From NCBI RefSeq assembly GCF_009763805.1, contig NZ_CP046804.1, positions 1,922,001 to 1,986,000 of the forward strand: DNA of 64,000 bases, written 5' to 3'. The stretch is from Vibrio cidicii. GTDB taxonomy: Bacteria > Pseudomonadota > Gammaproteobacteria > Enterobacterales > Vibrionaceae. Position 1 is the first letter of the stretch; every line of letters begins with the position of its first letter. Shown one piece after another: positions 18,001-28,266 of this stretch. Under the pieces are notes generated by a model. It was given only the letters and a program-made list of their open reading frames with translations, had not been told where the DNA came from and did not search any database. The translations under genes and the position numbers were made by a program.

Positions 18001-20581
18001 CGAAAAGCCCCTCTTGTTCAAATTCATCCGCAAGGTCTTGTTCGGGCTCATGTTGATAGCTGTGCGGCGTTTCGTCGCGACTTGGGCTTTCTTCAACTTC
18101 GCCACTCTCCCAAGCCTGATCATCAGCATCCGTCACTTCATCGAATGACACCTCATCAGGCAGCACATCCAAAAGCGGGTCCATCAGTGGAGCAACATCC
18201 GCCAAGTCGTCAATAAAATCTTGGCTATTGAACTCTTTGTCTAACGACGCAATATCATCGGTATTCGTTTCATCTGGCGAGATTTGCTCCAATGGTTCAT
18301 CGGACAAATCCGTCTCTGGAATATTTTGTGGCTCTTGTTGCGACTCTTGCGTCAAGGCTTGCTGGCGCTCTTCTTCGACAGCGTCTTGCTTGTCGGCGCT
18401 CAGTTCAACCTCCTCATCCGACGCGTCCAAAGCCGATTCAAGCTCTTGGGCAAAATCGAACTCACTTACGTCCGACTCAGACAATAGGTCATTGTCAGGC
18501 TGCGTTTCATCCAAGCCGATCAGCTCATCAAAAAGCGCTTCATCGGAATCCTCTACACTCTCTTCAGGTGATGAAAACTGTGCTTCATCATCAAGCAGAG
18601 ATGTATCACTTGTCTCATCCAGCTCCGCGTCAAGTAGCTCATCGAGCAAATCGATACTGTTTTCATCCAGCTCGGGAACCGGATCAACTTCACCAAAAGA
18701 AGCCAATTCATCAAGTTCACTCAGCGGGTCAAACTCTTCCTCTTCACTCTCTTCTGCAAGATCGAGCATTTCATCCAACAGCTCGGTGCCATCTGGCTCA
18801 AAGCTCGTTTGTGTCTCGTCAAGGCCAGCAAGCTGCTCTAGCTCATCCAACGCATCGAAACTGCTGTTATCTTCTTCCAGCATTTCATCTAGCAGTGCGG
18901 TAGAGACGTCATCGTCATCGCTTTCACTGAGGCCAGACAACGCCTCTAGTTCGTCAAAAACATCGTCCGCCGATGCTGTTTCTTTCTTTTCCTCAAACTG
19001 AGCAAAGAGATTTTCCACATCTTCATCTGATGCCATTCCAGCAGTAAAGGCATCCTCTGGCAGCTTGGTGGCACTCGGTTCGTCATCTTCCGGCTGATCA
19101 AGATCGAGATCGAACTCATCGCTATCATCTTCCTCATCCATGCTGGCAAACAAATCATCCAGCATGGATTGATCGAGGGCAGCATCGCCGAGCTCTTCAC
19201 TTGGCTCGTCCGCCGCCAGCAACTCAGCAAAGTCATCTTCCGACATGGCCAAATTATCATCGGAGAGATCGAAACTATCACTTTCTTCGTCGTCGCTGAT
19301 TTCGAGATCGGGCAAAGCGTCATCCAAGGCGCGTTCCATCTCTTGTAAGCCCAGTGCTTTATCTGAACCTTTGACACTGATGCCATTGGCTGAAGGTTCA
19401 AACTCGTCAAAATCGGTATCGAGGTCACCATCATCTCCAATGCTGGCAAACGGATCCTCACCGTCTTCCCCTTCCAGATTGAAGTCGAGCTCGTCGTCAT
19501 CCAGGTTGCCAAAAACATCGTCTTCGTTATCTGTGGCATCATCAAACAGTTTATCGGCATCCTCTTCAGTTTCACTGAAGAGATCATCATCCAGCCCCAG
19601 CTCATCAGAAAGCTCGTCTAGCTCATCATCAGCAACGGGCGGTGGCGTCAGTGGCGCTTGTTTGCTTTCGACTTCCGGTTCTGGTGCTGACTCTTTACGA
19701 CGACCAAGCAGCATGACGATCAGTAAGCCGATGAGCGCTCCCGGAATCAAGGCTGCCGCCGCAACCAACCAACCGTTTGATAAGAAGTTATCCAGCGCAG
19801 AAGGCTGTTTCTTTTGCTGCTCTGCCAGTTTTTCACGCTCTTCCGCTAGCAGTTTTTCCACCTCTGAACGGATGCGGTTTTCATCACCAAGCTCCGACTT
19901 AAGACCATCCACTTCCGATTGCACTTGGGCTAGCATCAAGCGTAAGTTGTGATTTTTCTCTTCTAACGCGGTCAACTCGCTTTCTGAGCTTTCAAGCTGC
20001 TTTTCTAGTGTTTTAACTTGCGGCGACTCGGTCTGTGTGACGACCGGTGTTTGCGGCTGGATAGCTTCTGGCGAGGCAGGTGTCACTGGTGCGCTTGGCA
20101 GAGCAACCGTTGGGCGAACAGGCGCTGGCTGCACTGCTACAGGCGCGCGTAGTTTGTCCTGATGCGCCTTCATGATGGTAACGGCTTGTTCTGTGGTCGC
20201 ACTTCGTACTTGTTCTAAAGACGGGATACGCAGATTACTGCCAGGAATCAAACTGTGGATATTTTGGTTTTCAAACGCCTGCGGATTTAAACGGTAGATG
20301 GCTAAAAGGGTTTGCTGTACCGAGACGTTGTTGGCAGGTCTTAGTCTGCTGGCCACAGACCAGAGCGTTTCGTTCTCTGTCGTTGGACCGTAAAATGTCG
20401 AAGGTTGGTTGCTGCTTGGCAGGGGGGCATTAGCGCGCTCAACCTGCTCGGAAAAACTGGGCGATGATTGCACTTCCCCAGTCGGACCTACCAGTCGAAT
20501 GCCGTCCGCTTGGGATACTGATGTCGGTAGCGCGGTCATTAGCAGCAAAGGGGCTAACAGGCGCTGGAAAATTTGACGCAT
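15065..20581 (-). CDS. hubP: FimV/HubP-type polar hub protein
   Basis: A very large acidic protein (1838 residues). A signal peptide (MRQIFQRLLAPLLLMTALPT) is followed by a periplasmic region with a LysM-like peptidoglycan-binding segment (ENETLWSVASRLRP to GSNLRIPSLEQV, about residues 70-120). Then come a coiled coil (about 190-255), a transmembrane segment (WLVAAAALIPGALIGLLIVM) followed by RRK, a cytoplasmic part of over 1400 residues rich in Asp and Glu, and the conserved FimV C-terminal motif (KLDLAKIYIEMNDESGAVKL). In V. cholerae the homologue HubP anchors the ParA1/origin, chemotaxis and flagellar systems at the pole. Partners ParC, ParP, FlhF and CheA lie at the far end of this window. 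The neighbours truA and asd match the V. cholerae locus. Confidence 0.93.
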   Translation of the reverse strand: MRQIFQRLLAPLLLMTALPTSVSQADGIRLVGPTGEVQSSPSFSEQVERANAPLPSSNQPSTFYGPTTENETLWSVASRLRPANNVSVQQTLLAIYRLNPQAFENQNIHSLIPGSNLRIPSLEQVRSATTEQAVTIMKAHQDKLRAPVAVQPAPVRPTVALPSAPVTPASPEAIQPQTPVVTQTESPQVKTLEKQLESSESELTALEEKNHNLRLMLAQVQSEVDGLKSELGDENRIRSEVEKLLAEEREKLAEQQKKQPSALDNFLSNGWLVAAAALIPGALIGLLIVMLLGRRKESAPEPEVESKQAPLTPPPVADDELDELSDELGLDDDLFSETEEDADKLFDDATDNEDDVFGNLDDDELDFNLEGEDGEDPFASIGDDGDLDTDFDEFEPSANGISVKGSDKALGLQEMERALDDALPDLEISDDEESDSFDLSDDNLAMSEDDFAELLAADEPSEELGDAALDQSMLDDLFASMDEEDDSDEFDLDLDQPEDDEPSATKLPEDAFTAGMASDEDVENLFAQFEEKKETASADDVFDELEALSGLSESDDDDVSTALLDEMLEEDNSSFDALDELEQLAGLDETQTSFEPDGTELLDEMLDLAEESEEEEFDPLSELDELASFGEVDPVPELDENSIDLLDELLDAELDETSDTSLLDDEAQFSSPEESVEDSDEALFDELIGLDETQPDNDLLSESDVSEFDFAQELESALDASDEEVELSADKQDAVEEERQQALTQESQQEPQNIPETDLSDEPLEQISPDETNTDDIASLDKEFNSQDFIDDLADVAPLMDPLLDVLPDEVSFDEVTDADDQAWESGEVEESPSRDETPHSYQHEPEQDLADEFEQEGLFDQPSLEPELEQQVLAEDDKWHEDQESDDDDDWLQAVIDEVEQPRVASEEPVEELPASDTSDKLTEEAASQQESELLDDELDEDWLQAAIDDVEQPESPAKADEEPAFDAQPSDEEAQDTQIDEELSADTDEELTQADENVPVDNTLDEVLQAEPSSDESDPEQTASDSKVQEEQPAADEAPQFTPTPNTVANEFGTPQEEDWAAAESELDGFGQIEPEMPRQQEESLAAFADEDAFANEDNAALQDEEALAPASHDDEVLDDADLPEFDEEDARTASENEADQESEASLGADAIGLNELELNEFGEAEEPESQSDLIEEQALELDDLDLPEFGEEDALAATAEEPEAESDVIEDQALDLDDLDLPEFGEEDALAATAEEPEAQSDLIEDQALELDDLDLPEFGEEDALAAMAEEPEAQSDVIEDQALELDDLELPEFGEEEVLAAMAEEPEAQSDVIEDQALELDDLDLPEFGEEDALAAMAEEPETESDVIEDQALELDDLELPEFGEEEALAAMAEEPEAQSDVIEDQALELDDLDLPEFGEEDPLAAMAEEPEAESDVIEDQALELDDLDLPEFGEEDTLAAMAEEPEAESDVIEDQALELDDLELPEFGEEEALELDDLDLPELGEEDVLAQIETEPSLDTENLPSEDAEEIELPQFGEEEALEAVADEPSFELDDLPEPEDDDFVIDDLDLPEFGEEDAISSVASELGEELEPSEQDEQDFPFNDLELPSFQNEHDRPLGQSVQGDASSYDEQDALYDVFAQEADFNLAEDEVLQQFDEAAMANLLSEEPFEDDFFAGELDGDTVASAGMDLEAMLAVGEDWDGFKLPEEPTLGATEEMPEDEREIWGSEEALQQPTIDDENWAEQDDFDPKRHQFMTIDELMAQVDGDEVELDDPDLKLDVGLDEFPDVIGDISDIDVDENAEAAGKLDLAKIYIEMNDESGAVKLLEEAIVYGDDAVRREAKQLIDKINGR
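16200..17042 (-). repeat. eight tandem 105-bp (35-residue) repeats inside hubP
   Basis: Eight consecutive units of 35 residues read ALELDDLDLPEFGEEDALAA followed by MAEEPEAQSDVIEDQ, with small changes (T/M, E/Q, D/E). A partial ninth unit and diverged copies follow to about 15900. The repeats are near identical at the DNA level, so copy number is prone to change and to assembly collapse. Confidence 0.92.
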
Positions 20582-20730
20582 AGAAGGCTCAGCTATGTGC
20601 TTTGGAATTATTTAAAATCATGATCTGTTAAATATATCGGATAACCATGGCAAAACTATAGGGAATAAGCCAAAAAATGTGGGGCTCACATGATATTCGT
20701 ACTAATCTCACACAATTTTTTTTAAATCGA

Positions 20731-20760
20731 ACAAAAAAGCCTCGCGCAAGACGAGGCTTT
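20731..20760 (-). terminator. asd terminator
   Basis: AAAGCCTCG pairs with CGAGGCTTT, with a T-run on the reverse strand (complement of A 20733-20738). It lies 20 bp behind the asd stop. Confidence 0.85.
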
Positions 20761-20779
20761 ATCATTATTGGGACAACGA

Positions 20780-21794
20780 TTAGTAGTAATCGCGAATCAG
20801 CAGTTCTGCAATTTGCACGGCGTTGGTCGCCGCCCCTTTGCGTACGTTATCTGCCACGATCCACAAGTTAACACCACTGTGATGGCTGATGTCGTTGCGA
20901 ATGCGACCGACCATCACATGATCTTTACCACCAGCATCACGCACTTGGGTAGGGAACTCTTCTCCGTGGAACACTTCTACCCCATCGGTTTGTTCGAGCA
21001 ATTGAACCACTTCTTCGGCGGCAATTGGTGAACGCGTTTCAATATGCACGGCTTCAGCGTGGCCGTAGAACACCGGTACCCGCACGCAAGTTGGATTCAC
21101 CGTAATCGATGCATCATTAAAGATTTTTTGCGTTTCCCACACCATTTTCATCTCTTCTTTGGTGTAGCCGTTATCCATAAACTGGTCGATTTGTGGAATA
21201 CAGTTAAAGGCAATTTGCTGGGAGAAACTGTTTGTTTTCTGCAGGAATGCCGTTGAGCAACTTCGCCGTTTGGCCAGCTAACTCATCAATTCCTGCTTTT
21301 CCTGCGCCAGAGACAGATTGGTAAGTGCAGACGTTAATACGTTCAATACCGACCGCATCGTAAATCGGCTTTAGCGCCACCAGCATCTGGATAGTTGAAC
21401 AGTTTGGGTTAGCAATGATGTTGCGGTTGCGAAACTCGGCAATCGCTTCTGGGTTAACTTCTGGCACAACCAGCGGAATGTCGTATTCGTAACGGAAGTG
21501 CGAGGTGTTATCAATTACCACTACACCGGCTTCTGCGGCAATTGGTGCCCACTTGGCCGACAGATCGCCACCGGCAGAGAACAAGCCAATGTGGGCTTGT
21601 GACCAGTCAAACTCTTCGACATTTTGTACGTAAATTGTTTTACCGTTGAAACGGTAAGTCTTACCTTCACTGCGTTCGCTGGCGAGCAAGTAAAGCTCTC
21701 CAACAGGGAATTTACGCTCTTGCAGCACTTCCAGAATGGTTTCACCGACCGCGCCGGTCGCCCCTAAAATGGCAACATTGTATTGTTGGCTCAT
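20780..21794 (-). CDS. asd: aspartate-semialdehyde dehydrogenase, split by a GTTTC frameshift
   Basis: Asd reduces aspartyl phosphate to aspartate semialdehyde for Lys, Met, Thr and diaminopimelate synthesis; it is normally essential. The NADP-binding [14 protein letters not shown] and the active-site Cys in NPNCSTIQM are in the first frame, which ends at 21204. The second frame has the catalytic-domain [14 protein letters not shown]. Removing one T of GTTTC (A-run 21225-21227) gives [17 protein letters not shown] and 337 residues, the expected length. The active-site Cys excludes the inactive Usg paralogue that holds this position in E. coli. Its ATG overlaps the pdxB stop (ATGA). Confidence 0.94.
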
Positions 21795-22924
21795 TGACTT
21801 ACCTCAACTTGAAAACCTAATTTTGCCAGTGGTTTTAGGCGGCATTGCGCACTGCCCACCAGCGTGATGGCGCTGTATTCCCGACGATCCCAATACTCTT
21901 TACGCATCAGATCAAACGCACCCGGTGCGGCGATTTCACGTCGAAACAGCGCGTCATCTTTGCGCACATCGTAGACCAGTTGCGTGAGAGTATGCAGCGT
22001 TGCTTCATCCCATTTCCGATCCAGTACCACTTTTGGCACTGGCGCTTTTGGCAACAAGTCACTCGCGTGTGCGCGCAATTCTTGACCGAGGAACTCACAA
22101 TAGCTGTTGAAGATCATCGTCGTTCCACGTGCTTTCCCCTCTAAACCGTATCCGGCAACATGAGGGGTGGCGAATGCTAACAGAGGCAGCAGTTCCATAT
22201 CAACCTCTGGCTCATACTCGAACACATCCAGCGCCGCGGTAAAACCGTCTTGTTGTTGCAAACGGCACTTAAGCGCTTGATTATCGACCACAGGACCACG
22301 TGCGGCGTTAATCAAAATTTGATCCGCACGCAATGAGTTTAGAATTTCTTCGTTGATCAGGTGATGGGTTGGATATTTACCGTCGCGTGTAATTGGCGTG
22401 TGTAGGGTGATGACATCGGCTTCTTGCAACAAACGGTCAAGCGAAGTGAACTCCCGTTCATCTCCCGCTTCTTGCTTATAGGGATCATTAATTAAGACTT
22501 TAATACCAATACCAGTCAGGCATTGCTGCAAGTAACTGCCAACTTGCCCAGCACCAATAATGCCAACGGTTTGTTCAAAAACTGAAAAGCCTTGCTGCTG
22601 CGCAAGCACCATCATCACACTAAAGACGTATTCAGCGACACCAACCTTGTTACACCCTGGGGCGGCAGTAAAAAAAATGCCCTTTTCTTGTAACAGCGTT
22701 TGGTCTACGTGATCCATCCCCGCGGTTGCAGTACCGACAAATTTGAGTTTGTTCGCTTTGCTGATTAGTTCAGCATTCACTTTCGTCACTGAACGAATCA
22801 TCAGTGCATCAATATCCACCAAGTCATCGGCAGTCAAACTGCGGCCCGGTTTCAAAATCACTTCACCAAGCTGGCTAAATAGCGCTTTGGCATAAGGCAT
22901 GTTTTCATCAACAAGAATTTTCAT
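21791..22924 (-). CDS. pdxB: erythronate-4-phosphate dehydrogenase
   Basis: PdxB is the second step of pyridoxal phosphate synthesis. It is a D-2-hydroxyacid dehydrogenase fold with the NAD motif [17 protein letters not shown], the catalytic Arg in [15 protein letters not shown] and the His in [18 protein letters not shown] start at ATG 22924 ([16 protein letters not shown]), giving 377 residues; the frame is open further upstream to 23152 but that part overlaps the fabB 3'UTR RNA. It overlaps asd by four bases. Confidence 0.95.
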   Translation of the reverse strand: MKILVDENMPYAKALFSQLGEVILKPGRSLTADDLVDIDALMIRSVTKVNAELISKANKLKFVGTATAGMDHVDQTLLQEKGIFFTAAPGCNKVGVAEYVFSVMMVLAQQQGFSVFEQTVGIIGAGQVGSYLQQCLTGIGIKVLINDPYKQEAGDEREFTSLDRLLQEADVITLHTPITRDGKYPTHHLINEEILNSLRADQILINAARGPVVDNQALKCRLQQQDGFTAALDVFEYEPEVDMELLPLLAFATPHVAGYGLEGKARGTTMIFNSYCEFLGQELRAHASDLLPKAPVPKVVLDRKWDEATLHTLTQLVYDVRKDDALFRREIAAPGAFDLMRKEYWDRREYSAITLVGSAQCRLKPLAKLGFQVEVSQ

Positions 22925-23013
22925 GGTGGCAAATCCCAGATCCATATTGGAAAGTTGCTGTGATTGTGCCCTTTTTGCTAAAAATCTCAACACATTCACA
23001 AGCAAACAAAAAG

Positions 23014-23167
23014 AAAAAACCCGGCAGTTAGCCGGGTAAAATTCCAGAACAAAAGGATCTCGTCCCGCTCTCCATGGGACAGAGTCTGCGTCTGTTCGAT
23101 CAGTGGTACTGATCAAGCTCTGGAAACTGGTAACCGTGCTGCGATGCAACACGGCTGAGCTTTGCCA
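23014..23167 (-). ncRNA. farS: fabB 3'UTR, candidate FarS small RNA with terminator
   Basis: Between the fabB stop and a strong terminator (CCCGGC 23020-23025 / GCCGGG 23031-23036, then six T on the reverse strand) lie about 130 untranslated bases with several inverted repeats (CAGAGCTTGATCAGT...). In V. cholerae the sRNA FarS is cut by RNase E from the fabB 3'UTR and represses the beta-oxidation gene fadE. The position is identical here; the processing site cannot be seen. Confidence 0.6.
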
Positions 23168-24379
23168 TTAACCTTGGTATTTTTTAATCACCAAAGTCGC
23201 ATTGGTACCACCGAAACCAAAGCTGTTCGACATCACTGTATTCAATTCTGCTTCACGCATTTCAGTCACAATATCAAGGCCTTCAGCCGCAGCGTCTAGG
23301 TTTTCGATATTGATGCTTGGTGCGATAAAGTTGTGGTGCAACATCAAGGTTGAATAGATCGCTTCATGCACACCTGCAGCGCCAAGTGCATGGCCGGTCA
23401 TGGCTTTAGTCGCTGAAATCGCTGGGCTGTTGGCCGAGAAGATCTCTTGAATAGCGCCAAGCTCTTTCACATCGCCCACTGGCGTTGAAGTGCCGTGGGT
23501 ATTGATGTAGTCGATGCGATCCACATCTTGCATCGCCATCTTCATACAACGCACTGCGCCTTCACCAGATGGTGCGACCATGTCGTAACCATCAGAAGTC
23601 GCACCGTAGCCGACGATCTCGCCGTAAATTTTCGCGCCACGTGCTAGGGCGTGTTCCAGCTCTTCGACAACTAACATGCCGCCACCACCAGAGATAACGA
23701 AGCCATCGCGGTCCGCATCGTAAGTACGAGACGCTTTATCTGGCGTTTCGTTGTACTTGGTCGAAAGTGCGCCCATCGCATCGAACATCATGGTTAATGT
23801 CCAATCAAGCTCTTCACCACCACCTGCAAACACGATATCTTGTTTGCCAAGTTGGATAAGCTCTGCAGCGTGGCCAATACAGTGTGCTGAAGTCGCACAG
23901 GCTGAACTCATGGTGTAGTTCACACCGCGAATCTTAAATGGGGTCGCCAAACACGCTGAAACCGTGGAAGACATAGTACGTGGCACCATGTAAGGACCAA
24001 TACGCTTCACGCCTTTTTCGCGCAGAGTGTCAACCGCGATCGCTTGGTTAAGTGACGATGCACCACCAGAACCCGCAACGATACCTGTACGGTCGTTAGA
24101 AACTTGCTCTTCTGTCAGGCCTGCATCCGCAATCGCCTGCTCCATAGAAAGATAAGCATAAGCTGCCGCGTCACCCATAAAGCGCATCTGTTTGCGATCA
24201 ATATGGTCAGCAGGGTTAATTTTCAGATCACCCCAAACTTGGGAACGCAAGCCTTTCTCTTTAAACTGCTCAGACGCAGTGATACCAGATTGACCTGCCT
24301 TTAACGACGCCAAAACTTCTTCGACGTTGTTACCGATACTTGAAACAATACCCATACCGGTGATTACGACTCGTTTCAT
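23168..24379 (-). CDS. fabB: 3-oxoacyl-ACP synthase I
   Basis: FabB elongates acyl-ACP, including the cis-unsaturated intermediates. The catalytic triad is seen as Cys in [11 protein letters not shown], His in [12 protein letters not shown] and His in [10 protein letters not shown]; the C-terminal [14 protein letters not shown] is complete. The 403 residues match the family. It is divergent from mnmC, as in E. coli. Upstream (24436-24460) AGTGGTCAGCTTTCC weakly resembles a FadR box, which would fit FadR activation of fabB, but I do not call it. Confidence 0.97.
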   Translation of the reverse strand: MKRVVITGMGIVSSIGNNVEEVLASLKAGQSGITASEQFKEKGLRSQVWGDLKINPADHIDRKQMRFMGDAAAYAYLSMEQAIADAGLTEEQVSNDRTGIVAGSGGASSLNQAIAVDTLREKGVKRIGPYMVPRTMSSTVSACLATPFKIRGVNYTMSSACATSAHCIGHAAELIQLGKQDIVFAGGGEELDWTLTMMFDAMGALSTKYNETPDKASRTYDADRDGFVISGGGGMLVVEELEHALARGAKIYGEIVGYGATSDGYDMVAPSGEGAVRCMKMAMQDVDRIDYINTHGTSTPVGDVKELGAIQEIFSANSPAISATKAMTGHALGAAGVHEAIYSTLMLHHNFIAPSINIENLDAAAEGLDIVTEMREAELNTVMSNSFGFGGTNATLVIKKYQG

Positions 24380-24508
24380 GTGACATTCCTATAATTCAAA
24401 ATCCGCTAGATAATAACCAAGAAGCTTAACAAAAGTGGTCAGCTTTCCCAGAAATTCGTACAATCCCTGCATCCTAACCGCGCCAAATCACACAATGATA
24501 GAAAATTT

Positions 24509-26527
24509 ATGACCACCATTACCAATGCTCAACTGGGTTGGAACGAAGTTGGCACCCCAGTTTCTGACCAATTCGACGATGTCTACTTCTCCAACGTCAA
24601 TGGCCTTGAAGAAACGCGCTATGTGTTTCTCCAGCAAAACCTTATCCCACAAAGATGGCAGGAATTTGACCAAAGACGTTTCGTGATTGGAGAAACCGGT
24701 TTTGGTACTGGGCTGAATTTTCTCGCGGTTTGGCAGTATTTTAGCCAGTTTCGCCAAGCCAATCCTGACGCGGCCCTCAAAGAGCTGCACTTTATCAGCT
24801 TTGAGAAATACCCACTGAGCAAAGCCGATTTAATCAAAGCCCATCAAGCATGGCCTGAACTGGCGGAGTTTGCCGAAAAACTGCATCGCCACTACCCGAT
24901 TGCGGTGCCGGAATGTCATCGCATCATTTTAGACGACGGTGCGGTGACACTGGATCTGTGGCTTGGCGATATTAAAGAGTGCATGCCGCTGGTGCCACAC
25001 ACAGAAAGCGGCTTGATTGATACATGGTTTCTCGATGGGTTTGCCCCGAGCAAAAACCCAGAAATGTGGAATCAAACCTTGTTTAACAACATGGCGAAAC
25101 TCGCCAAACAAGATTGCCGTGTGGCGACGTTTACCTCAGCTGGCTTTGTACGTCGTGGCCTTATCGAAGCGGGTTTTGCGATGAAAAAGGTCAAAGGTTT
25201 TGGCACCAAACGCGAAATGATTGCGGGCGCCTTGGAAGCAAAAAAACCACACACCAGCCATTTGCCTTGGTTTGAGCGCTTCGGCGCAAGCCAAACGGGT
25301 GACATTGCCATCATCGGCGGCGGTATCGCTAGCGCCACACTGGCCAAAGCGCTGGTTCAGCGCGGGCAAAAAGTGACTTTATATTGCCAAGAGGCGCAAG
25401 CAGCCGAAGGGGCTTCGGGCAATCGTCAAGGTGCCGTCTATCCGCTGCTTAACGGCTCACACACTGGCGTGTCACGCGTGTTTGCCCCCGCGTTTCTTTT
25501 TGCTCGCCAGTTTATTGAACAAGCCGCAGAGCAAATCTGTTTTGACCACGATTGGTGTGGTGTTACTCAACTGATGTGGGATGACAAGAGCAAAAAGAAA
25601 CTGGCAAACATGCTGGAGGGAAATTTCGACCCGCAGTTAATCAGCGCACTCTCGCCCGAGCAAACTGCACAGACTATCGGTTTGCCAATCGACATGGCGT
25701 CAGTGCACTATCCACTTGGCGGTTGGTTATGCCCAGCGCAGCTGACCCAAGGTTTGATTGCACAGTTGCAACAAAACTCGCTCTTCACTGCCCATTTCAA
25801 CCAACATATTGAGTCGCTAAGCTGGCTTGAGAGCCGTCAGGTTTGGCAACTTGGCAGCCATGCTGAACAATTTGAGCACGCGGTCGTGGTCGTTGCCAAT
25901 GGTCACCAATTCCAAACCTTTACCCAAACAGCGGATCTGCCGCTTGGCCAAGTAAAAGGTCAGGTGAGCCACGTCCCGACAACTGACGATCTGCGCCAAC
26001 TCCATTCGGTGCTGTGTTATGACGGTTATCTAACCCCGCACAACCCCGCTAACCAAGAACACTGTATTGGCGCAAGCTACGATCGCTTACAGCTCGATAC
26101 TCAATTTGATCCAGTCGCGCAAAAAGAGAATGGCGAAAGGCTGGTCAAGTGTGTTCCCAACCAAGCTTGGCCGCAACAAGTGGATACCTCGGGCAACTCA
26201 TCACGCCAAGGCATTCGCTGCGTGAGCCGGGATCATCTGCCTTTTGTTGGCAATGTCGGCGATTTACAAGAGATCAAAGCGCAATATCAGGATCTGCAAG
26301 GAAAAGAGGATGCGGAGGTCACGCCAATCCACCACTACCCGAATCTCTTTTGTCTACTCGGGCTTGGTTCGCGTGGTCTAAGCTCTGCGCCACTGATGGC
26401 TGAGGTGCTGGCATCAGAAATCTGCGGCGACCCTATCCCGTTGCCAACGGATGTACTTGAAAGTCTGCACCCAAGCCGCATGTGGGTGCGCAAGCTTCGC
26501 AAAGGCAAAGCTATCACTGAGCTTTAA
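24509..26527 (+). CDS. mnmC: bifunctional tRNA mnm5U methyltransferase / cmnm5U oxidoreductase
   Basis: MnmC completes mnm5(s)2U34 in tRNA. The N-terminal methyltransferase domain has the SAM motif [15 protein letters not shown] and [17 protein letters not shown]. The C-terminal FAD-dependent oxidase starts at [17 protein letters not shown] (about residue 268) and ends [20 protein letters not shown]. The 672 residues match the fused enzyme. It is divergent from fabB and convergent with the flavin reductase across a bidirectional terminator. No break. Confidence 0.97.
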   Translation: MTTITNAQLGWNEVGTPVSDQFDDVYFSNVNGLEETRYVFLQQNLIPQRWQEFDQRRFVIGETGFGTGLNFLAVWQYFSQFRQANPDAALKELHFISFEKYPLSKADLIKAHQAWPELAEFAEKLHRHYPIAVPECHRIILDDGAVTLDLWLGDIKECMPLVPHTESGLIDTWFLDGFAPSKNPEMWNQTLFNNMAKLAKQDCRVATFTSAGFVRRGLIEAGFAMKKVKGFGTKREMIAGALEAKKPHTSHLPWFERFGASQTGDIAIIGGGIASATLAKALVQRGQKVTLYCQEAQAAEGASGNRQGAVYPLLNGSHTGVSRVFAPAFLFARQFIEQAAEQICFDHDWCGVTQLMWDDKSKKKLANMLEGNFDPQLISALSPEQTAQTIGLPIDMASVHYPLGGWLCPAQLTQGLIAQLQQNSLFTAHFNQHIESLSWLESRQVWQLGSHAEQFEHAVVVVANGHQFQTFTQTADLPLGQVKGQVSHVPTTDDLRQLHSVLCYDGYLTPHNPANQEHCIGASYDRLQLDTQFDPVAQKENGERLVKCVPNQAWPQQVDTSGNSSRQGIRCVSRDHLPFVGNVGDLQEIKAQYQDLQGKEDAEVTPIHHYPNLFCLLGLGSRGLSSAPLMAEVLASEICGDPIPLPTDVLESLHPSRMWVRKLRKGKAITEL

Positions 26528-26544
26528 TTAATTAGCTTTAAATA

Positions 26545-26580
26545 CAAAAAATGCCTCGTATGAAACGAGGCACTTTTTTA
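26545..26580. terminator. bidirectional terminator between mnmC and the flavin reductase
   Basis: TGCCTCGT (26552-26559) pairs with ACGAGGCA (26565-26572), with A-run before and T-run after. Confidence 0.9.
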
Positions 26581-26601
26581 GGCTATTAGATTTCTAGGTG
26601 A

Positions 26602-27127
26602 TCAGCGCAGCGCTTGTACCGCTTGCTTGACTTTCTCTGCCCACTCCGCGCTTTTGAACTCACCTGTGCTGACATCAAAGTTGTCGTAAAAATTGGGCAC
26701 GGAAAGCGAGGCTTTAACCTGCGCGCCAAAATACGGCGCCGAAACCGATGGCCGCAGCCAGTACGCTTTGCGCACCGCCCGCACCGGGCGAAGTCGCTAA
26801 GTAAACGACAGGCTTGTTCTGAAATACTGAACGATCGATACGTGTTGCCCAATCAAACAAATTCTTATAAGCCGCAGGGTAGTAACCATTGTGCTCTGCA
26901 TACGAGACAACGATAGCGTCTGCTTGCGACAAATCACGCAGAAAAGCCTGCGCCCCTTCTGCTTGGCCAATCTCTTTCTCTTTGTCTTCACTATACATGG
27001 GCACGTTGTAGTTGTTGATGTCGAGTACAGTAATCTCTGCACCTTCCACTTGCTGCGCGGCGTAGGTGGCGAGTTGTTTGTTGATTGAGGTCGAGCTGGT
27101 TGAAGCGGCAAAAGCGACAATTTTCAT
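26602..27127 (-). CDS. NAD(P)H-dependent FMN/quinone reductase, split by a GTTTC frameshift
   Basis: A flavodoxin-like reductase: FAASTSSTSINKQLATYAA (FMN phosphate loop), YAEHNGYYPAAYKNLFDW, and SPGAGGAQSVLAAAIG. The first frame turns at GFGAVFW, while the family C-terminus SAPYFGAQVKASLSVPNFYD is in the next frame. Removing one T of GTTTC (A-run 26742-26744) joins them and gives 174 residues from ATG 27127 (MKIVAFAAS). Substrate unknown. The gene is inserted between mnmC and yfcL, which are neighbours in E. coli. Confidence 0.85.
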
Positions 27128-27239
27128 GGTTGTAATCCTTGTTCCCGTTATGTGTGAAACATCATATAAGTGGGGCAATTTGGCTACAACCACAAAAATT
27201 TTACGGAAAGGTTCGAATAATTCGAATAAAAGTTGAGCG

Positions 27240-27504
27240 CTAGATGTTCGCTTGCAGCGCTTGCCACAAGTCACTTACGATCACACGATCCGCTGGTGTC
27301 AATTCGCTGCGTGCGTCATCCAAACTCTGTTGAATGCGCTTTTTTAGTTCAGCAAGGTCGTCAATACCCTCATCTTCGCAAGAAGCGGCTGAAAGGGAGA
27401 TGTGACCACGGAGATAACCACCAGCAAACAGTTTCGTCGTCTGACGCGGTTTCAATACGCGCATCAATCAGTTCCAGTAGCTTTTCTTCAAATTCAATAA
27501 TCAT
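27240..27504 (-). CDS. yfcL: YfcL family protein, split by a GAAAC frameshift
   Basis: A small protein of unknown function whose E. coli homologue lies between mnmC and epmC. The start MIIEFEEKLLELIDARIETA is in one frame and LFAGGYLRGHISLSAAS in the next. Deleting one A of GAAAC (T-run 27432-27434) gives SDDELFAGGYLRGH, nearly identical to E. coli YfcL, and 87 residues in all. Without the correction only the C-terminal part would be annotated. Confidence 0.85.
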
Positions 27505-27518
27505 GGCAATCTCTTGGG

Positions 27519-28049
27519 TTATTTAACGATAAAATCGGTCGCTTCCAGCGGCTTGATGGCATAAAACGCGCGTAGAGCGTCAGAAAGCATCTTAACGCGC
27601 ACAGGCAATCCTGCTTGCAAAATGGCCATCACCTGCGCGTGCACTTTGTGCATAAAACCAAGCCTGTCTGGCTCGAAATCGCCGTGTAGATTGTCACAAC
27701 TGACATTAAAAGGGAAGCCAGCACTGAGCGCCAGAATCCACTCGTAGGCTTGCGGGCGCACTTCCACTTGCTCAAATGCCGCCTGCACTTCGGCGGTCCG
27801 TCCATCCGGTTCATACCAGTAGCCAAAGTCTTCCAACAAACGACGTTCTGGTCCAGCGACGCACCAATGCGCGATCTCATGCAAAGCAGAAGCATAAAAG
27901 CCACGGGCGAAAATGATGCGGTGGTAGGGAGTTTGGCTATCAGCGGGTAAATAGATTGGCTCATCGCCGCCCAGCTCCAGCTTAGTATTGTAGTCAGCAA
28001 AAAAAGTCTGGTTAAAAATCTCAATCAGATCTTGATAGTTGTGAGTCAT
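27519..28049 (-). CDS. epmC: elongation factor P hydroxylase EpmC
   Basis: EpmC (YfcM) hydroxylates the beta-lysyl-lysine of EF-P, the last step of the modification made by EpmA and EpmB. The metal motif HEIAHWCVAG (about residues 57-66) and the context EDFGYWYEPDGRT are conserved; 176 residues is typical. It is 14 bp ahead of yfcL, one transcript. No break. Confidence 0.94.
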   Translation of the reverse strand: MTHNYQDLIEIFNQTFFADYNTKLELGGDEPIYLPADSQTPYHRIIFARGFYASALHEIAHWCVAGPERRLLEDFGYWYEPDGRTAEVQAAFEQVEVRPQAYEWILALSAGFPFNVSCDNLHGDFEPDRLGFMHKVHAQVMAILQAGLPVRVKMLSDALRAFYAIKPLEATDFIVK

Positions 28050-28266
28050 ACTCTGCTCTCATCCCCCGGTTTATAAGCGCGGCATTGTCGCTTTTTTTAC
28101 TCAGCAGGTAAACCGTTGGCGTTATTAGTTGTGCTTATTTGAAGCGTCGCTTTCCCTTACAATTTCTCATTCGTCACTGACACTCTTTCCCTCTACACTC
28201 TCGCCTTATTTTTATATTCCCTCCGTTGTATAAACAAAATGCTACGGGTTTTACGAGTGTTCCACC

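Noticed and set aside
24436..24460. FadR site upstream of fabB
   Set aside because: Only about 8 of 12 positions match and no promoter of suitable spacing is clear; left as a remark.
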